Source: Chryseobacterium indologenes
GTDB taxonomy: Bacteria; Bacteroidota; Bacteroidia; Flavobacteriales; Weeksellaceae
Length of the DNA stretch: 64,000 nucleotides
Direction: 5' to 3'
Assembly: GCA_016025055.1 (NCBI GenBank)
Contig: CP065590.1
Span: 3,224,001-3,288,000 of the forward strand
The translations under genes and the position numbers were made by a program. Under the pieces are notes generated by a model. It had not been told where the DNA came from and ran no database searches. It was given only the letters and a program-made list of their open reading frames with translations. Positions 47,205 through 55,200 of the stretch are shown here, one piece after another. The number at the start of each line of letters is the position of its first letter. Position 1 is the first letter of the stretch.

Positions 47205-48233
47205 ATGAGCACATTAGTTAACGACCTAAAAGAAAAATGGGAAGCTTTGAAAGCTGAAAATCCACATCTAAGAATAAGAAATGCAGCAGCGCAATTAGAG
47301 GTAAGTGAGGCAGAATTATTGGCTACAAGCCTAGGAGAGGGAGTAACGATTCTGAATCCGGATTTTCCCGCCATCCTTACTGAAGCAGAGCAATTAGGAA
47401 AAGTAATGGCGCTTACCCGTAATGATGAATGTGTTCATGAAAGAAAAGGAACTTACCTTAACGGTGATTTCAGCAGCCCGCATGCACAGCTTTTTGTAGG
47501 GGAAGATATTGATTTGAGAATTTTCCTGAACCACTGGAAATTTGCTTTTGCTGTCGTGGAAGGTGATAAAAAAAGTCTTCAGTTCTTCGGCAAAGACGGT
47601 TTGGCTCTTCATAAAATCTATCTGACTAAAAACAGTAACGAGGAAGCTTTCGATGCTGTTGTCGAAAAATTCAAGGCTGAAGATCAGAATCAGATCTTAA
47701 CATTTGAAGCTGTAGCGCCAAAGCAGCCGGAAAAAGCAGATTCAGAAATCGATGTGGAAGGTTTCAAAAAAGCATGGACAGAACTGAAAGATACTCATGA
47801 TTTCTTCATGATGACCAGAAAATACGGAGTGAGCAGAACGCAGGCGCTAAGATTGGCTCCGGAAGGGTTCACCCAAAAAATTGATAATGCTAAAGTGGTG
47901 AATGTTTTGGAGGAAGCTTCAGAAAAAAATACACCTATTATGGCATTTGTAGGAAACAGAGGAATCATTCAGATTCACACCGGAAATGTAAAGAAGACAC
48001 TTTGGCACCAGCAATGGTTCAATGTAATGGATCCTAACTTTAACCTTCACCTGGATGTTACCAAGATTGCTGAAGCATGGATCGTTAAAAAACCTACAGA
48101 AGACGGGGAAGTGACAGCAATTGAAGTATTCAATGCAGACGGAGACTTTATCGTTCAGTTTTTCGGAAAAAGAAAGCCCGGAATCCCTGAACTTCAGGAA
48201 TGGAAAGATTTGGTGGCAAGCCTGGAAAAATAA
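47205..48233 (+). CDS. hmuS: Hemin-degrading factor HmuS/HemS
   Basis: A 342-aa protein made of two related halves, the length typical for HemS/HmuS/ChuS. LARNDECVHERKG-like and NRGIIQIHTGNVKKTLWHQQ segments, and MMTRKYGVSRTQALRLAPEG, match the family. It binds cytoplasmic heme and either degrades it to release iron or hands it on. It is the last gene before the terminator at 48252. Confidence 0.92.
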   Translation: MSTLVNDLKEKWEALKAENPHLRIRNAAAQLEVSEAELLATSLGEGVTILNPDFPAILTEAEQLGKVMALTRNDECVHERKGTYLNGDFSSPHAQLFVGEDIDLRIFLNHWKFAFAVVEGDKKSLQFFGKDGLALHKIYLTKNSNEEAFDAVVEKFKAEDQNQILTFEAVAPKQPEKADSEIDVEGFKKAWTELKDTHDFFMMTRKYGVSRTQALRLAPEGFTQKIDNAKVVNVLEEASEKNTPIMAFVGNRGIIQIHTGNVKKTLWHQQWFNVMDPNFNLHLDVTKIAEAWIVKKPTEDGEVTAIEVFNADGDFIVQFFGKRKPGIPELQEWKDLVASLEK

Positions 48234-48251
48234 TAATTAGATGATTTGAAT

Positions 48252-48290
48252 AAGACCGTTTTGTTTATAAGATTCAAAGCGGTCTTTTTT
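48252..48290 (+). terminator. Terminator of the heme operon
   Basis: Stem AAGACCGTTTTG / CAAAGCGGTCTT (one mismatch), followed by T6. Confidence 0.85.
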
Positions 48291-48379
48291 ATGGTGGATA
48301 AACCTTGTGATCATGAGGTTATTGTAATATATTTAAATGATGAAAATATAAAATGTACTAAATAATAGTAAAAACAAAA

Positions 48380-49252
48380 ATGAAAAATATTCTCATAGGA
48401 ATGCTTTTGACGGGATTTTGTACTTTACAGGCGCAGAATTTTAAAGCATATCAGTTTTATGATAAAAAAGGGAAGGAGGTAAATACCGATAAGATCGTTA
48501 AAGAATTAGCAGACTATGATGTTGTTTTCTTTGGTGAAAATCACAACAGTTCTGTCAACCACTGGCTTCAGTTAAAGATTACAGAAGCCTTATATGAAAA
48601 GAAAAAAGGACAGCTGATTTTGGGAGCTGAAATGTTTGAAAGAGATAACCAGCCTCAGCTGAATCAGTATTTAAAAGGGAAGTTTGATGCTAAGACCTTC
48701 AAAGATTCTGCCCGTTTATGGAATAACTATGCCACTGATTATAAACCGTTGGTCGATTTTGCTAAAAATAAAAAACTGAATTTTATTGCGACCAATATTC
48801 CAAGGAAATATGCTTCCCAAACAGCAAAAGAAGGATTGGAATCATTAAATAAATTAAGTGATAAAGAGAAAGCTTATATTGCTCAGTTACCCATTAACGT
48901 AACCCTGGATACACCGGGCTATCCTGAAATGAAAGCCATGATGGGAGATCATGCTGAAGGTACAAAAGTGATGAACTTTATTTCTGCACAGGCCACAAAA
49001 GATGCGACAATGGCAGAATCAATCGTGAAAAATTTTCAGGCCGGAAAGACATTTATCCATTACAACGGAAACTATCACAGCAAGGAGTTTGGTGGAATCT
49101 ACTGGTATATCAAACAGAAGAATCCCAATATGAAAATGGCGGTAATCTCTGTTTTCGAATCTGAAGATCCTGAGCTGAAAATTCCGTCAAAAGATTATAT
49201 TCCGACTGATTTTAATCTGATAATTCCGGGAGATATGACCAAGACTTTTTAA
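48380..49252 (+). CDS. ChaN-family protein (heme-binding, EreA/ChaN-like)
   Basis: A 290-aa exported protein. The signal peptide is MKNILIGMLLTGFCTLQAQ. VVFFGENHNSSVNHWLQL and ILGAEMFERDNQPQLNQYLK are hallmarks of the ChaN/Tiki fold; HYNGNYHSKEFGGIYWY is near the end. Campylobacter ChaN binds two hemes at the outer membrane, which fits with the heme-uptake operon just upstream. It has no lipobox, so it is probably soluble in the periplasm. Confidence 0.85.
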   Translation: MKNILIGMLLTGFCTLQAQNFKAYQFYDKKGKEVNTDKIVKELADYDVVFFGENHNSSVNHWLQLKITEALYEKKKGQLILGAEMFERDNQPQLNQYLKGKFDAKTFKDSARLWNNYATDYKPLVDFAKNKKLNFIATNIPRKYASQTAKEGLESLNKLSDKEKAYIAQLPINVTLDTPGYPEMKAMMGDHAEGTKVMNFISAQATKDATMAESIVKNFQAGKTFIHYNGNYHSKEFGGIYWYIKQKNPNMKMAVISVFESEDPELKIPSKDYIPTDFNLIIPGDMTKTF

Positions 49253-49276
49253 AACAAAACATGTTTAGATCAATAG

Positions 49277-49300
49277 AAACGGGCTCTAGCCCGTTTTTTT
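49277..49300 (+). terminator. Rho-independent terminator after the ChaN-like gene
   Basis: A perfect stem AAACGGGCT / AGCCCGTTT with a two-base CT centre, then T's. Confidence 0.85.
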
Positions 49301-49316
49301 TATACAAAAAATACAA

Positions 49317-49332
49317 TGGCTTTAGCCAAAAC
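49317..49332. repeat. Short dispersed repeat, copy 2 (TGGCTTTAGCCAAAAC)
   Basis: Identical to 15489-15504. It lies between the terminator at 49277 and the promoter of the deformylase-like gene. Confidence 0.5.
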
Positions 49333-49346
49333 ATAATGACATTATT

Positions 49347-49354
49347 TACCTTTG
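49347..49354 (+). promoter_or_regulatory. -7 box of the deformylase-like gene
   Basis: TACCTTTG, an exact TAnnTTTG match, 17 nt before the ATG. Confidence 0.55.
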
Positions 49355-49371
49355 TACAACATTCAATTACT

Positions 49372-50001
49372 ATGAAAAAAATATCCATTCTGTTTATCTT
49401 TTATATCGGTCTGTTCAATGCGCAAAATTTTACTTCCCATGAACTTTCAATAATCAATCAGGGAGATGTGCATTCTGCGCTGCCTATTTACCAGACAACA
49501 GATGCCAATCAGCATAAAACACTGTTGAATTTTTCCTCTGAAGCCAATCCTACAGACGCAAACACGGTTGTTTTGGTGAAAAGAATGAAAGAATCACTGC
49601 TGTCCACAGATGGGGGAGTAGGTATTGCAGCTCCGCAGGTAGGTATCAACAGAAAAGTAATCTGGGTGCAGCGATTTGACAAAGAAGGAGCTCCGTTAGA
49701 ATATTTTATCAATCCTGTGATTGTGTGGAAATCTGATTTACAAAACCTGGGACCGGAAGGAGATCTTTCCATTCCTGATTTCAGAGACCAGTTCTACAGG
49801 AGTAAAGTCATTCAGCTTGAATATGTAGATTTAAAAGGGCAAAAATATTCAGAAATAGTAGAAGGTTTTACAGCAGTTATTTTTCAGCACGAGATAGACC
49901 ATCTTTTTGGAATACTCATTTCCGATAAAAAAGAAAAAGAGAAAAACAATTCCTATAAGAAAGTCGATGCTTACCAGAAGAGTGATCTCAACAAAAGATA
50001 A
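49372..50001 (+). CDS. Secreted peptide-deformylase-like protein with altered metal ligand
   Basis: A 209-aa protein. I start at MKKISILFIFYIGLFNAQ, a signal peptide, because the -7 box lies 17 nt upstream and the longer frame begins inside a terminator. Motif I is GVGIAAPQVG and motif III is FQHEIDHLFG (HExxH), both intact. Motif II reads EGDLSIPDF where deformylases have EGCLS, so the Cys metal ligand is Asp. The signal peptide would place it in the periplasm, where formyl-Met substrates are not expected. It is therefore a paralogue with a possibly different metal or substrate. The housekeeping deformylase gene is not in the window. Confidence 0.85.
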   Translation: MKKISILFIFYIGLFNAQNFTSHELSIINQGDVHSALPIYQTTDANQHKTLLNFSSEANPTDANTVVLVKRMKESLLSTDGGVGIAAPQVGINRKVIWVQRFDKEGAPLEYFINPVIVWKSDLQNLGPEGDLSIPDFRDQFYRSKVIQLEYVDLKGQKYSEIVEGFTAVIFQHEIDHLFGILISDKKEKEKNNSYKKVDAYQKSDLNKR

Positions 50002-50197
50002 AACAGAGACAACCAGTAAGTACCAAGTAATACATCAGCGAAGCAGTATGAATAGAGATCCATCCAATAGATATATCGATTAAATTCTTAGCGCTCTTTT
50101 TCCAGTCTAAATCTTTTTTTTTTTGGGTTTCGTTTAAGAACATAAGCCTTGAACTTATACATAATCATCTGTAAAATCCTTGGTTAAAAAAATAAAA

Positions 50198-50230
50198 AAG
50201 GAGCTGTTTTCAATCTGAAAACAGCTCCTT
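50198..50230 (-). terminator. Terminator of the nitroreductase-ohrR-ohr operon
   Basis: A perfect 15-bp stem AAGGAGCTGTTTTCA / TGAAAACAGCTCCTT with a 3-nt loop and a T-run on the minus strand. Confidence 0.88.
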
Positions 50231-50259
50231 CCATTATAACTATGCTTAAAAAAATTGGA

Positions 50260-50685
50260 TTAATCGTTGTTGGTTACTGAAAGCTTCACCTCAATATTAT
50301 TTCTTGTAGCATTAGAATACGGGCAGATCTGATGTGCTTTTTCCGTTAACGACTGCGCCTCTTCAATAGAAACTCCGGGTATATTAACGTCCAGCTCTGC
50401 TGCCAGTCCAAAACCTCCGTTTTCCAATTGACCAATGCTAATCTGTGCCGTTACTGTGGTTTCACCGGTCTTTATTTTTGACAGACTGATCACACGGTTC
50501 AGAGCACTATCAAAACATGCAGAATATCCTGCTGCGAAAAGCATTTCGGGGTTGGTAAAATCATCATTTGCTCCACCAAGAGCTTTAGGCATTTTTACTT
50601 CAAGATCAAGAACATTGTTTTCACTTTTTACATGACCGTTTCTTCCGCCGGTAGCGGTTACTTTTGTGGTATATAAGGTTTTCAT
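50260..50685 (-). CDS. ohr: Organic hydroperoxide resistance protein Ohr
   Basis: A 141-aa OsmC/Ohr protein of typical length. The two redox cysteines are in GYSACFDSALN and HQICPYSNATRNN. It reduces organic and fatty-acid hydroperoxides with lipoylated partners as electron donors. It overlaps the ohrR stop by one base, and the operon is preceded by a palindrome matching OhrR boxes. Confidence 0.94.
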   Translation of the reverse strand: MKTLYTTKVTATGGRNGHVKSENNVLDLEVKMPKALGGANDDFTNPEMLFAAGYSACFDSALNRVISLSKIKTGETTVTAQISIGQLENGGFGLAAELDVNIPGVSIEEAQSLTEKAHQICPYSNATRNNIEVKLSVTNND

Positions 50686-51119
50686 TATTTTTCTATTTTG
50701 TTTAATATTTTGAGTACTGTGTCCTTAAGATGCAACAATTCCTCAGGTTGTATATCGAGTTTTTCCTGGATTTTTCCCGGAATTTCACAGGCTTTTTTCT
50801 GAAGTTGTCTTCCGGATTCTGCTAAAAATACTTCAACCACTCTTTCGTCCTCCTTTTTTCTTTTTCTGACGATAAATCCTTTTGCTTCCAGCCTTTTGAG
50901 AAGTGGAGTCAGAGTACCACTGTCCAGAAACAACTTATCTCCGATATGACTTACCGCAAGTCCATCATTTTCCCATAATATCATCATGACAAGATATTGG
51001 GGATAAGTGATGTCTAGCTCATCGAGGAAAGGACGGTAAAGTCCTGTAATCTCTTTGGCGATCACATACAGAGGAAAGCAGATCTGGTTTTCCAGTTTAG
51101 GTGTTTTCGGAGTTTCCAT
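50685..51119 (-). CDS. ohrR: MarR-family hydroperoxide sensor OhrR
   Basis: A 144-aa MarR protein. The sensing Cys is in LENQICFPLYV near residue 14, the position of the reactive Cys15 in Bacillus OhrR. The winged helix has LFLDSGTLTPLLKRLEAKGF and RKRKKEDERVVEVFL. Oxidation of the Cys should release it from DNA. It follows the nitroreductase gene by 31 bp in the same operon. Confidence 0.92.
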   Translation of the reverse strand: METPKTPKLENQICFPLYVIAKEITGLYRPFLDELDITYPQYLVMMILWENDGLAVSHIGDKLFLDSGTLTPLLKRLEAKGFIVRKRKKEDERVVEVFLAESGRQLQKKACEIPGKIQEKLDIQPEELLHLKDTVLKILNKIEK

Positions 51120-51150
51120 AAGTTTAAATACGAAAGATTCGATGAAGGTA

Positions 51151-51783
51151 TTACTTTTTTATGATAAATTCATCCATAGGAACACGGACTTTTTTCATGC
51201 CGGAAAGCCAGTCATTAGCTTCGTCACGGTATCCCAGGTACAGAAGACTTACACTTTTTAAGCCCAATTCTTTCAATCCCAACACTTCATCCACCACTTC
51301 ATTACTGAAACCTTCTGCCGGAGTGCTGTCGATTTTAAGTTCTGCAGCCTGTGCCAAAGCAATTCCTAACGCAATATATGTCTGGCGGGCTGTGTGGGCA
51401 AAATGTTGTTCAGGAGTCTGTGCTCCGTATATTTCTTTGATTTTATCCGTATAGCTTCCGAAACGACCTCTTGGAAGATCTCTTACATCGGTGTGATAAT
51501 CATATACTTTGTCAATTTTCTCATTAGAATAGCTGTCCCATGCTGCAAAAACCAATACATGAGATGAGTCTCTCATAACTTCAGGGTTTAAAGCGCCAGC
51601 CACCATTTTTTCTTTGAGGTCCTGATTTTCTACAACGATAACCCGGAAAGGTTGCAATCCTGATGAAGTAGGTGCCAGTCTTGTAGCTTCTAAAATAGTT
51701 TGTAAATCTGCTTCTGAAACTTTTTTGGACGGATCATATGCTTTTACGGCATGTCGCCAGTTTAAATCTTCTAGTAATGACAT
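51151..51783 (-). CDS. Nitroreductase-family NAD(P)H oxidoreductase
   Basis: A 210-aa FMN enzyme. NWRHAVKAYDPSKKVSEADL at the start, APTSSGLQPFRVIVVEN and HTARQTYIALGIALAQAAE are typical of NfsB-like nitroreductases (oxygen-insensitive, reducing quinones and nitro compounds). As the first gene behind the OhrR palindrome it is most likely induced by organic peroxides. Confidence 0.9.
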   Translation of the reverse strand: MSLLEDLNWRHAVKAYDPSKKVSEADLQTILEATRLAPTSSGLQPFRVIVVENQDLKEKMVAGALNPEVMRDSSHVLVFAAWDSYSNEKIDKVYDYHTDVRDLPRGRFGSYTDKIKEIYGAQTPEQHFAHTARQTYIALGIALAQAAELKIDSTPAEGFSNEVVDEVLGLKELGLKSVSLLYLGYRDEANDWLSGMKKVRVPMDEFIIKK

Positions 51784-51841
51784 TTTTCTTTTTGTTTTTA
51801 AATTAAACTATCTGGTGTTTATTTCTTATAAATTAACTATG

Positions 51842-51878
51842 CAAATATAAAACCAATTAAATTGTGTACAATTTAATT
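51842..51878 (-). promoter_or_regulatory. OhrR operator and promoter of the ohr operon
   Basis: AATTAAATTG-TGTA-CAATTTAATT (51855-51878) has 10-bp perfect arms and matches the OhrR box pattern (AATTGT...ACAATT) of Bacillus. On the minus strand a TTG (51871-51869), 19 nt and a perfect -7 box TATATTTG (51849-51842) form a full Bacteroidetes promoter, with the palindrome covering the -33 element. This is a classic repressor position. Confidence 0.8.
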
Positions 51879-52055
51879 TTGATAAATTTTATTGATAATG
51901 ATTATTTATGAAAAGAAAAATGTTTACCAATTGAAAAGCTGGCAGATAAATTCATTGTTCTTGTTTTGCTCCTGTTATCACGATTTTCCCATGATTTGGA
52001 TTTTTTATTTTTTTAATTATTCTAATATTTGCAAAAGAACATTAAACTAAAAACA

Positions 52056-52806
52056 ATGCAAAAATTTAAAAACAAGACGGCTTTAATCACTGGAGGAACG
52101 AATGGGATGGGATTGGCAACAGCTCAGCAATTTATTGAACAGGGGGAACAGTAATTATTACCGGGAGAAGTAAAGAAACCATCAACAGAGCTTTAAACCA
52201 ACTAGGAGAAAGGGCTCATGGAATTGTTTCCAATGCCGGAAATATGAGTGACATAATGAATTTACAGACTGAGGTAAAGAAATATACAGAACAGATTGAT
52301 CTGCTCTTTCCTAATGCAGGGTATGGAAAACCAGCTCCAATTGAATTTGTGGAGGAAAGCCAGTTTGATGAAATATTCAATATGCTGGTTAAAGGAACTT
52401 TTTCACGGTACAACAGATATTACCATTAATGAAAAAAGGAAGTACTATTGTTTTAAATACTTCAGTAGCTACGGAAATTGCTATGAAAAATTTTTCAATT
52501 TATACTGCTGCAAAAGCAGCTGTACAGTCTTTTATTAAAACATTTGCTTTAGAACTTACAGACCGCGGAATCAGAGTCAACGGGATCAGTCCCGGGCACA
52601 TCAATACCAATATCTTTAATAATACCGGGCTCACTGCTGAACAAATAGACAATGCCGTGCACCATATCATTCCTACGATACCGTTCAAAAGACAGGGAGA
52701 ACCTGAAGAAATAGCGAATGTCGTTCTTTTTCTTGCCTCCGATGAAGCTTCCTATATTCATGGAGCAGAGATAAGAGTAGATGCAGGAATTTCTGTGATA
52801 AGATAA
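52056..52806 (+). CDS. Short-chain dehydrogenase/reductase, two frameshifts
   Basis: About 250 aa when repaired. The cofactor motif is [16 protein letters not shown], then [11 protein letters not shown], the catalytic Ser in VLNTSVA and YTAAKAA (Y-x-x-x-K), and [18 protein letters not shown]. It is a classical SDR; the substrate is unknown. Breaks: G5 at 52142-52146 (G6 expected, gives [13 protein letters not shown]) and T5 at 52399-52403 (T6 expected, gives [15 protein letters not shown]). It stands alone between the ohr operon and the protein-glutaminase locus. Confidence 0.85.
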
Positions 52807-52820
52807 AATAGGGGTAGAAA

Positions 52821-53132
52821 TTACTTCACCTCATTGATTTCTTTCACCATATTGGTTTTACTATCAACGCCGATATTGTAGGTTTTACCTTTTTTAAAGC
52901 TAAGATTAGCCTTTTCGATCAAGTTTTTATAATTGGAAGATTTCTTGGAAATATAAAAGACCTGAGCACTTATTCCGATGGCTACCCGTACAACTTCCTC
53001 CGGTTTATCAGGATCTTCAAGGATATTGTTGATGCTGGCATTATTGTACCAGGTTAGTTTCTGGGACTCTGAGCTAGAAGAACAGGATGTGATCATGATA
53101 AATACTAATAATAAATACGTCCAGACTTTCAT
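52821..53132 (-). CDS. Small lipoprotein resembling the protein-glutaminase propeptide
   Basis: A 103-aa protein with lipobox MITSC. After a short linker comes EEVVRVAIGISAQVFYISKK, N-x-x-L-I-E-K, and TYNIGVDSKTNMVKEI. The propeptide of the neighbouring protein-glutaminase has DSYRVAFMISAQPFSIKDT, N-F-I-A-M, and IHVFTKANTNEIAKVE: the same order of R-V-A-x-x-I-S-A-Q, a helix with N-x-x-I, and a final K-x-N-x-I strand. It therefore looks like a free-standing copy of the inhibitor/chaperone domain held at the membrane. No enzyme domain is present. The function (inhibitor, immunity, or folding aid) is inference. Confidence 0.7.
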   Translation of the reverse strand: MKVWTYLLLVFIMITSCSSSSESQKLTWYNNASINNILEDPDKPEEVVRVAIGISAQVFYISKKSSNYKNLIEKANLSFKKGKTYNIGVDSKTNMVKEINEVK

Positions 53133-53155
53133 AAATAATACATTATTGAGTAAAA

Positions 53156-53188
53156 AGCTCCTGTAATATACTATTATTTGCAGGAGCT
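53156..53188. terminator. Hairpin between protein-glutaminase and the small lipoprotein gene
   Basis: Stem AGCTCCTG / CAGGAGCT extended by a few A-T pairs. It lies directly after the protein-glutaminase stop; a leaky terminator would lower expression of the downstream lipoprotein gene. Confidence 0.6.
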
Positions 53189-53202
53189 CTATAAAAAGTT
53201 AG

Positions 53203-54165
53203 TTAGAATCCGCAATGTGCAGTACTTGGTACCGGAGCTGAACAACCTGACAGCGCTGAAAATGCTGTTAATGTACAGTTGGTATTTACCAGGTTATTAT
53301 CATACAATAAAGAGCCTGCAGGATTTCTGTAATAGACATTCCCTGCAGTATTAGCATAAGAGGATACCGAAGTTGATCCACAAGTAGAGTTTGTACATAA
53401 AGCTCTCCATGCAGTATCGGTGATGGGACCTGTAGAGTTTAAAGAAGGGTCAATAATTCTTTTTTCAACAACTCCGGAAGCATTTTTAAAGCTTACGAGC
53501 ACGGCCACGTGATATACCCATGATACACAGCATGTACCGGTAGATGCTCTCAGATTGCCATATACAAATTGTTTTTCACATTCATATCCGGCATTGTTTA
53601 ATATTTGTCTCATTTTATGGGCCCTTGCATAGCATCCGTCTACAGGATATCTGAACGTGATGCAAGGAGAAGATGCGGTGGAAGTTCCACAAGATTGATT
53701 TTTGATTTGCGTAAATAAGCTGTTTAAGGTAGCCAGATTAGGGATAACACTAGCTAGTTTGCTTGTCGTTGCATCTGATTTTACCTCTTTGGTTAAGATA
53801 GATTTAAAATACCGAACATCTGCTTCGGTAGCTTTTTCCACTTTTGCAATTTCATTCGTGTTTGCTTTAGTAAAGACATGAATGGGTGACTCGCTTTTTA
53901 CTGCCTGACTGATCATGGCGATAAAGTTTTCATTTTCTTTAGTATCCTTTATTGAAAAAGGTTGTGCACTAATCATGAAGGCGACCCTGTAGCTGTCATT
54001 CTCTTTTTGTATTCCTACCGGAACGGTTTTTCCAAAGTCTTTTACGACAACGTTTTTAGATTCATTAGATGTGAGGTTAGCTTCTTGAGCTGCATTTGAA
54101 TCTGAGCAGGCATTGAATGACATTATAGTCACAAATGCCATCATGGATAGCAGAAATTTTTTCAT
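53203..54165 (-). CDS. Protein-glutaminase (protein-glutamine deamidase) precursor
   Basis: 320 aa from MKKFLLSMMAFVTIMSF; another in-frame ATG lies 9 bp upstream. The signal peptide has a lipobox-like FNACSD. A propeptide of about 110 residues (DFGKTVPVGIQKEN, VAFMISAQPFSI) precedes the mature enzyme, which starts LASVIPNLATLNSLF. Catalytic Cys in YPVDGCYARAHKMRQ, His in CVSWVYHVAVLV and Asp in EKRIIDPSLNSTGP match the Cys-His-Asp triad of the Chryseobacterium proteolyticum enzyme, and the many cysteines suggest disulfides. It deamidates glutamine side chains in proteins outside the cell. It has its own promoter at 54228-54258. Confidence 0.93.
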   Translation of the reverse strand: MKKFLLSMMAFVTIMSFNACSDSNAAQEANLTSNESKNVVVKDFGKTVPVGIQKENDSYRVAFMISAQPFSIKDTKENENFIAMISQAVKSESPIHVFTKANTNEIAKVEKATEADVRYFKSILTKEVKSDATTSKLASVIPNLATLNSLFTQIKNQSCGTSTASSPCITFRYPVDGCYARAHKMRQILNNAGYECEKQFVYGNLRASTGTCCVSWVYHVAVLVSFKNASGVVEKRIIDPSLNSTGPITDTAWRALCTNSTCGSTSVSSYANTAGNVYYRNPAGSLLYDNNLVNTNCTLTAFSALSGCSAPVPSTAHCGF

Positions 54166-54198
54166 AATTCTCATAAATTTGGTGGTTAAATGATTTTT

Positions 54199-54258
54199 TA
54201 GTGAATTAGTTCACTATTTTGTGAGATTAAAAGTAAAAAAAAATAGAATACCTGCAAA
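54199..54258 (-). promoter_or_regulatory. Promoter of protein-glutaminase with an operator-like repeat
   Basis: On the minus strand TTTG (54258-54255), 19 nt, and TACTTTTA (54235-54228; 7 of 8 TAnnTTTG bases) form a Bacteroidetes promoter. The perfect inverted repeat TAGTGAA-TTAG-TTCACTA (54199-54216) lies just after the predicted start of transcription, where a repressor could act. Confidence 0.55.
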
Positions 54259-54394
54259 TGTTTTTTGTAAAAATTTCAAATTAAACAAATAATTTTACTT
54301 TTTAAATTGTGTTTTTAATGTGAAAAATAGTGGTTTTGTTGATTATTATTGCGTGTTTTATAATTTTAATGATAGAAAAAAAAGGGGTAAAAAA

Positions 54395-54421
54395 AACCAG
54401 TTTCAATTTTTGAAACTGGTT
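54395..54421 (-). terminator. Terminator of lipB
   Basis: A perfect 11-bp stem AACCAGTTTCA / TGAAACTGGTT with a 5-nt loop and a T-run on the minus strand. Confidence 0.85.
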
Positions 54422-54440
54422 TAAATATATTTTCCTACAC

Positions 54441-55169
54441 CTATTTGTACATCAATTCTGCCTGGAATACATCTGCAAAATGCTTTCTGATTTTGGCCTT
54501 GATATCTTCCATTTCCTCAGGAGTCAATTCTCTTTCAAGCTCTCTTTTTAAAGAAGTCACCTGTTTGTCTTTGATTCCGCACGGAATGATATATTCGAAG
54601 TAACGCATATCTGTATTGACATTTAAAGCAAAACCATGCAGAGTGACCCATCTTGAAGCTTTTACACCCATCGCACAGATCTTTCGTGCATAGGGTTTCC
54701 CAACATCCAGCCAAACTCCTGTTTCTCCCGGAGAACGTTCTCCTTTAAGGCCATACTCACCGATCGTTCTGATAATAACTTCTTCCAGATTTCTCATATA
54801 TAAATGAATATCCGTGAAAAAGTTTTCAAGATCCAGTACCGGATATCCTACGATCTGTCCGTAACCATGATAAGTGATGTCACCACCACGATTGGTCTTT
54901 ACATAGGTAGCCTCCAGTTCTTTTAATTGATCAATACCGGCCAGCATATTTTCTTCATGCCCGCTTTTCCCTAAAGTATACACATGAGGGTGTTCTACTA
55001 AAAGAAGATGGTTCGGGGTGGTGATATGTTGCTCTGCCGGAAGATCTCTGTTTTTTATCTTGGTCTCAATAATATCTTTCATCAGTTTTTCCTGATAATC
55101 CCAGGCGGGCTGATATTCTTTGATGCCTAAATCTTCAAACTCTATTACTTTATTCTGATTTGTATTCAT
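54441..55169 (-). CDS. lipB: Octanoyl-[ACP]:protein N-octanoyltransferase LipB
   Basis: A 242-aa enzyme. LLVEHPHVYTLGKSG, NRGGDITYHGYGQIVGYPV and the catalytic Cys and Lys in IIPCGIKDKQVTSL and CAMGVKASRW are all present. It transfers octanoyl groups to lipoyl domains, the first step of lipoate synthesis. It stands 31 bp after trpA on the same strand and may be read through from the trp operon, since no terminator lies between them. Confidence 0.94.
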   Translation of the reverse strand: MNTNQNKVIEFEDLGIKEYQPAWDYQEKLMKDIIETKIKNRDLPAEQHITTPNHLLLVEHPHVYTLGKSGHEENMLAGIDQLKELEATYVKTNRGGDITYHGYGQIVGYPVLDLENFFTDIHLYMRNLEEVIIRTIGEYGLKGERSPGETGVWLDVGKPYARKICAMGVKASRWVTLHGFALNVNTDMRYFEYIIPCGIKDKQVTSLKRELERELTPEEMEDIKAKIRKHFADVFQAELMYK

Positions 55170-55200
55170 TTCAATTTTTGATATACAAATTTAGTGAATT

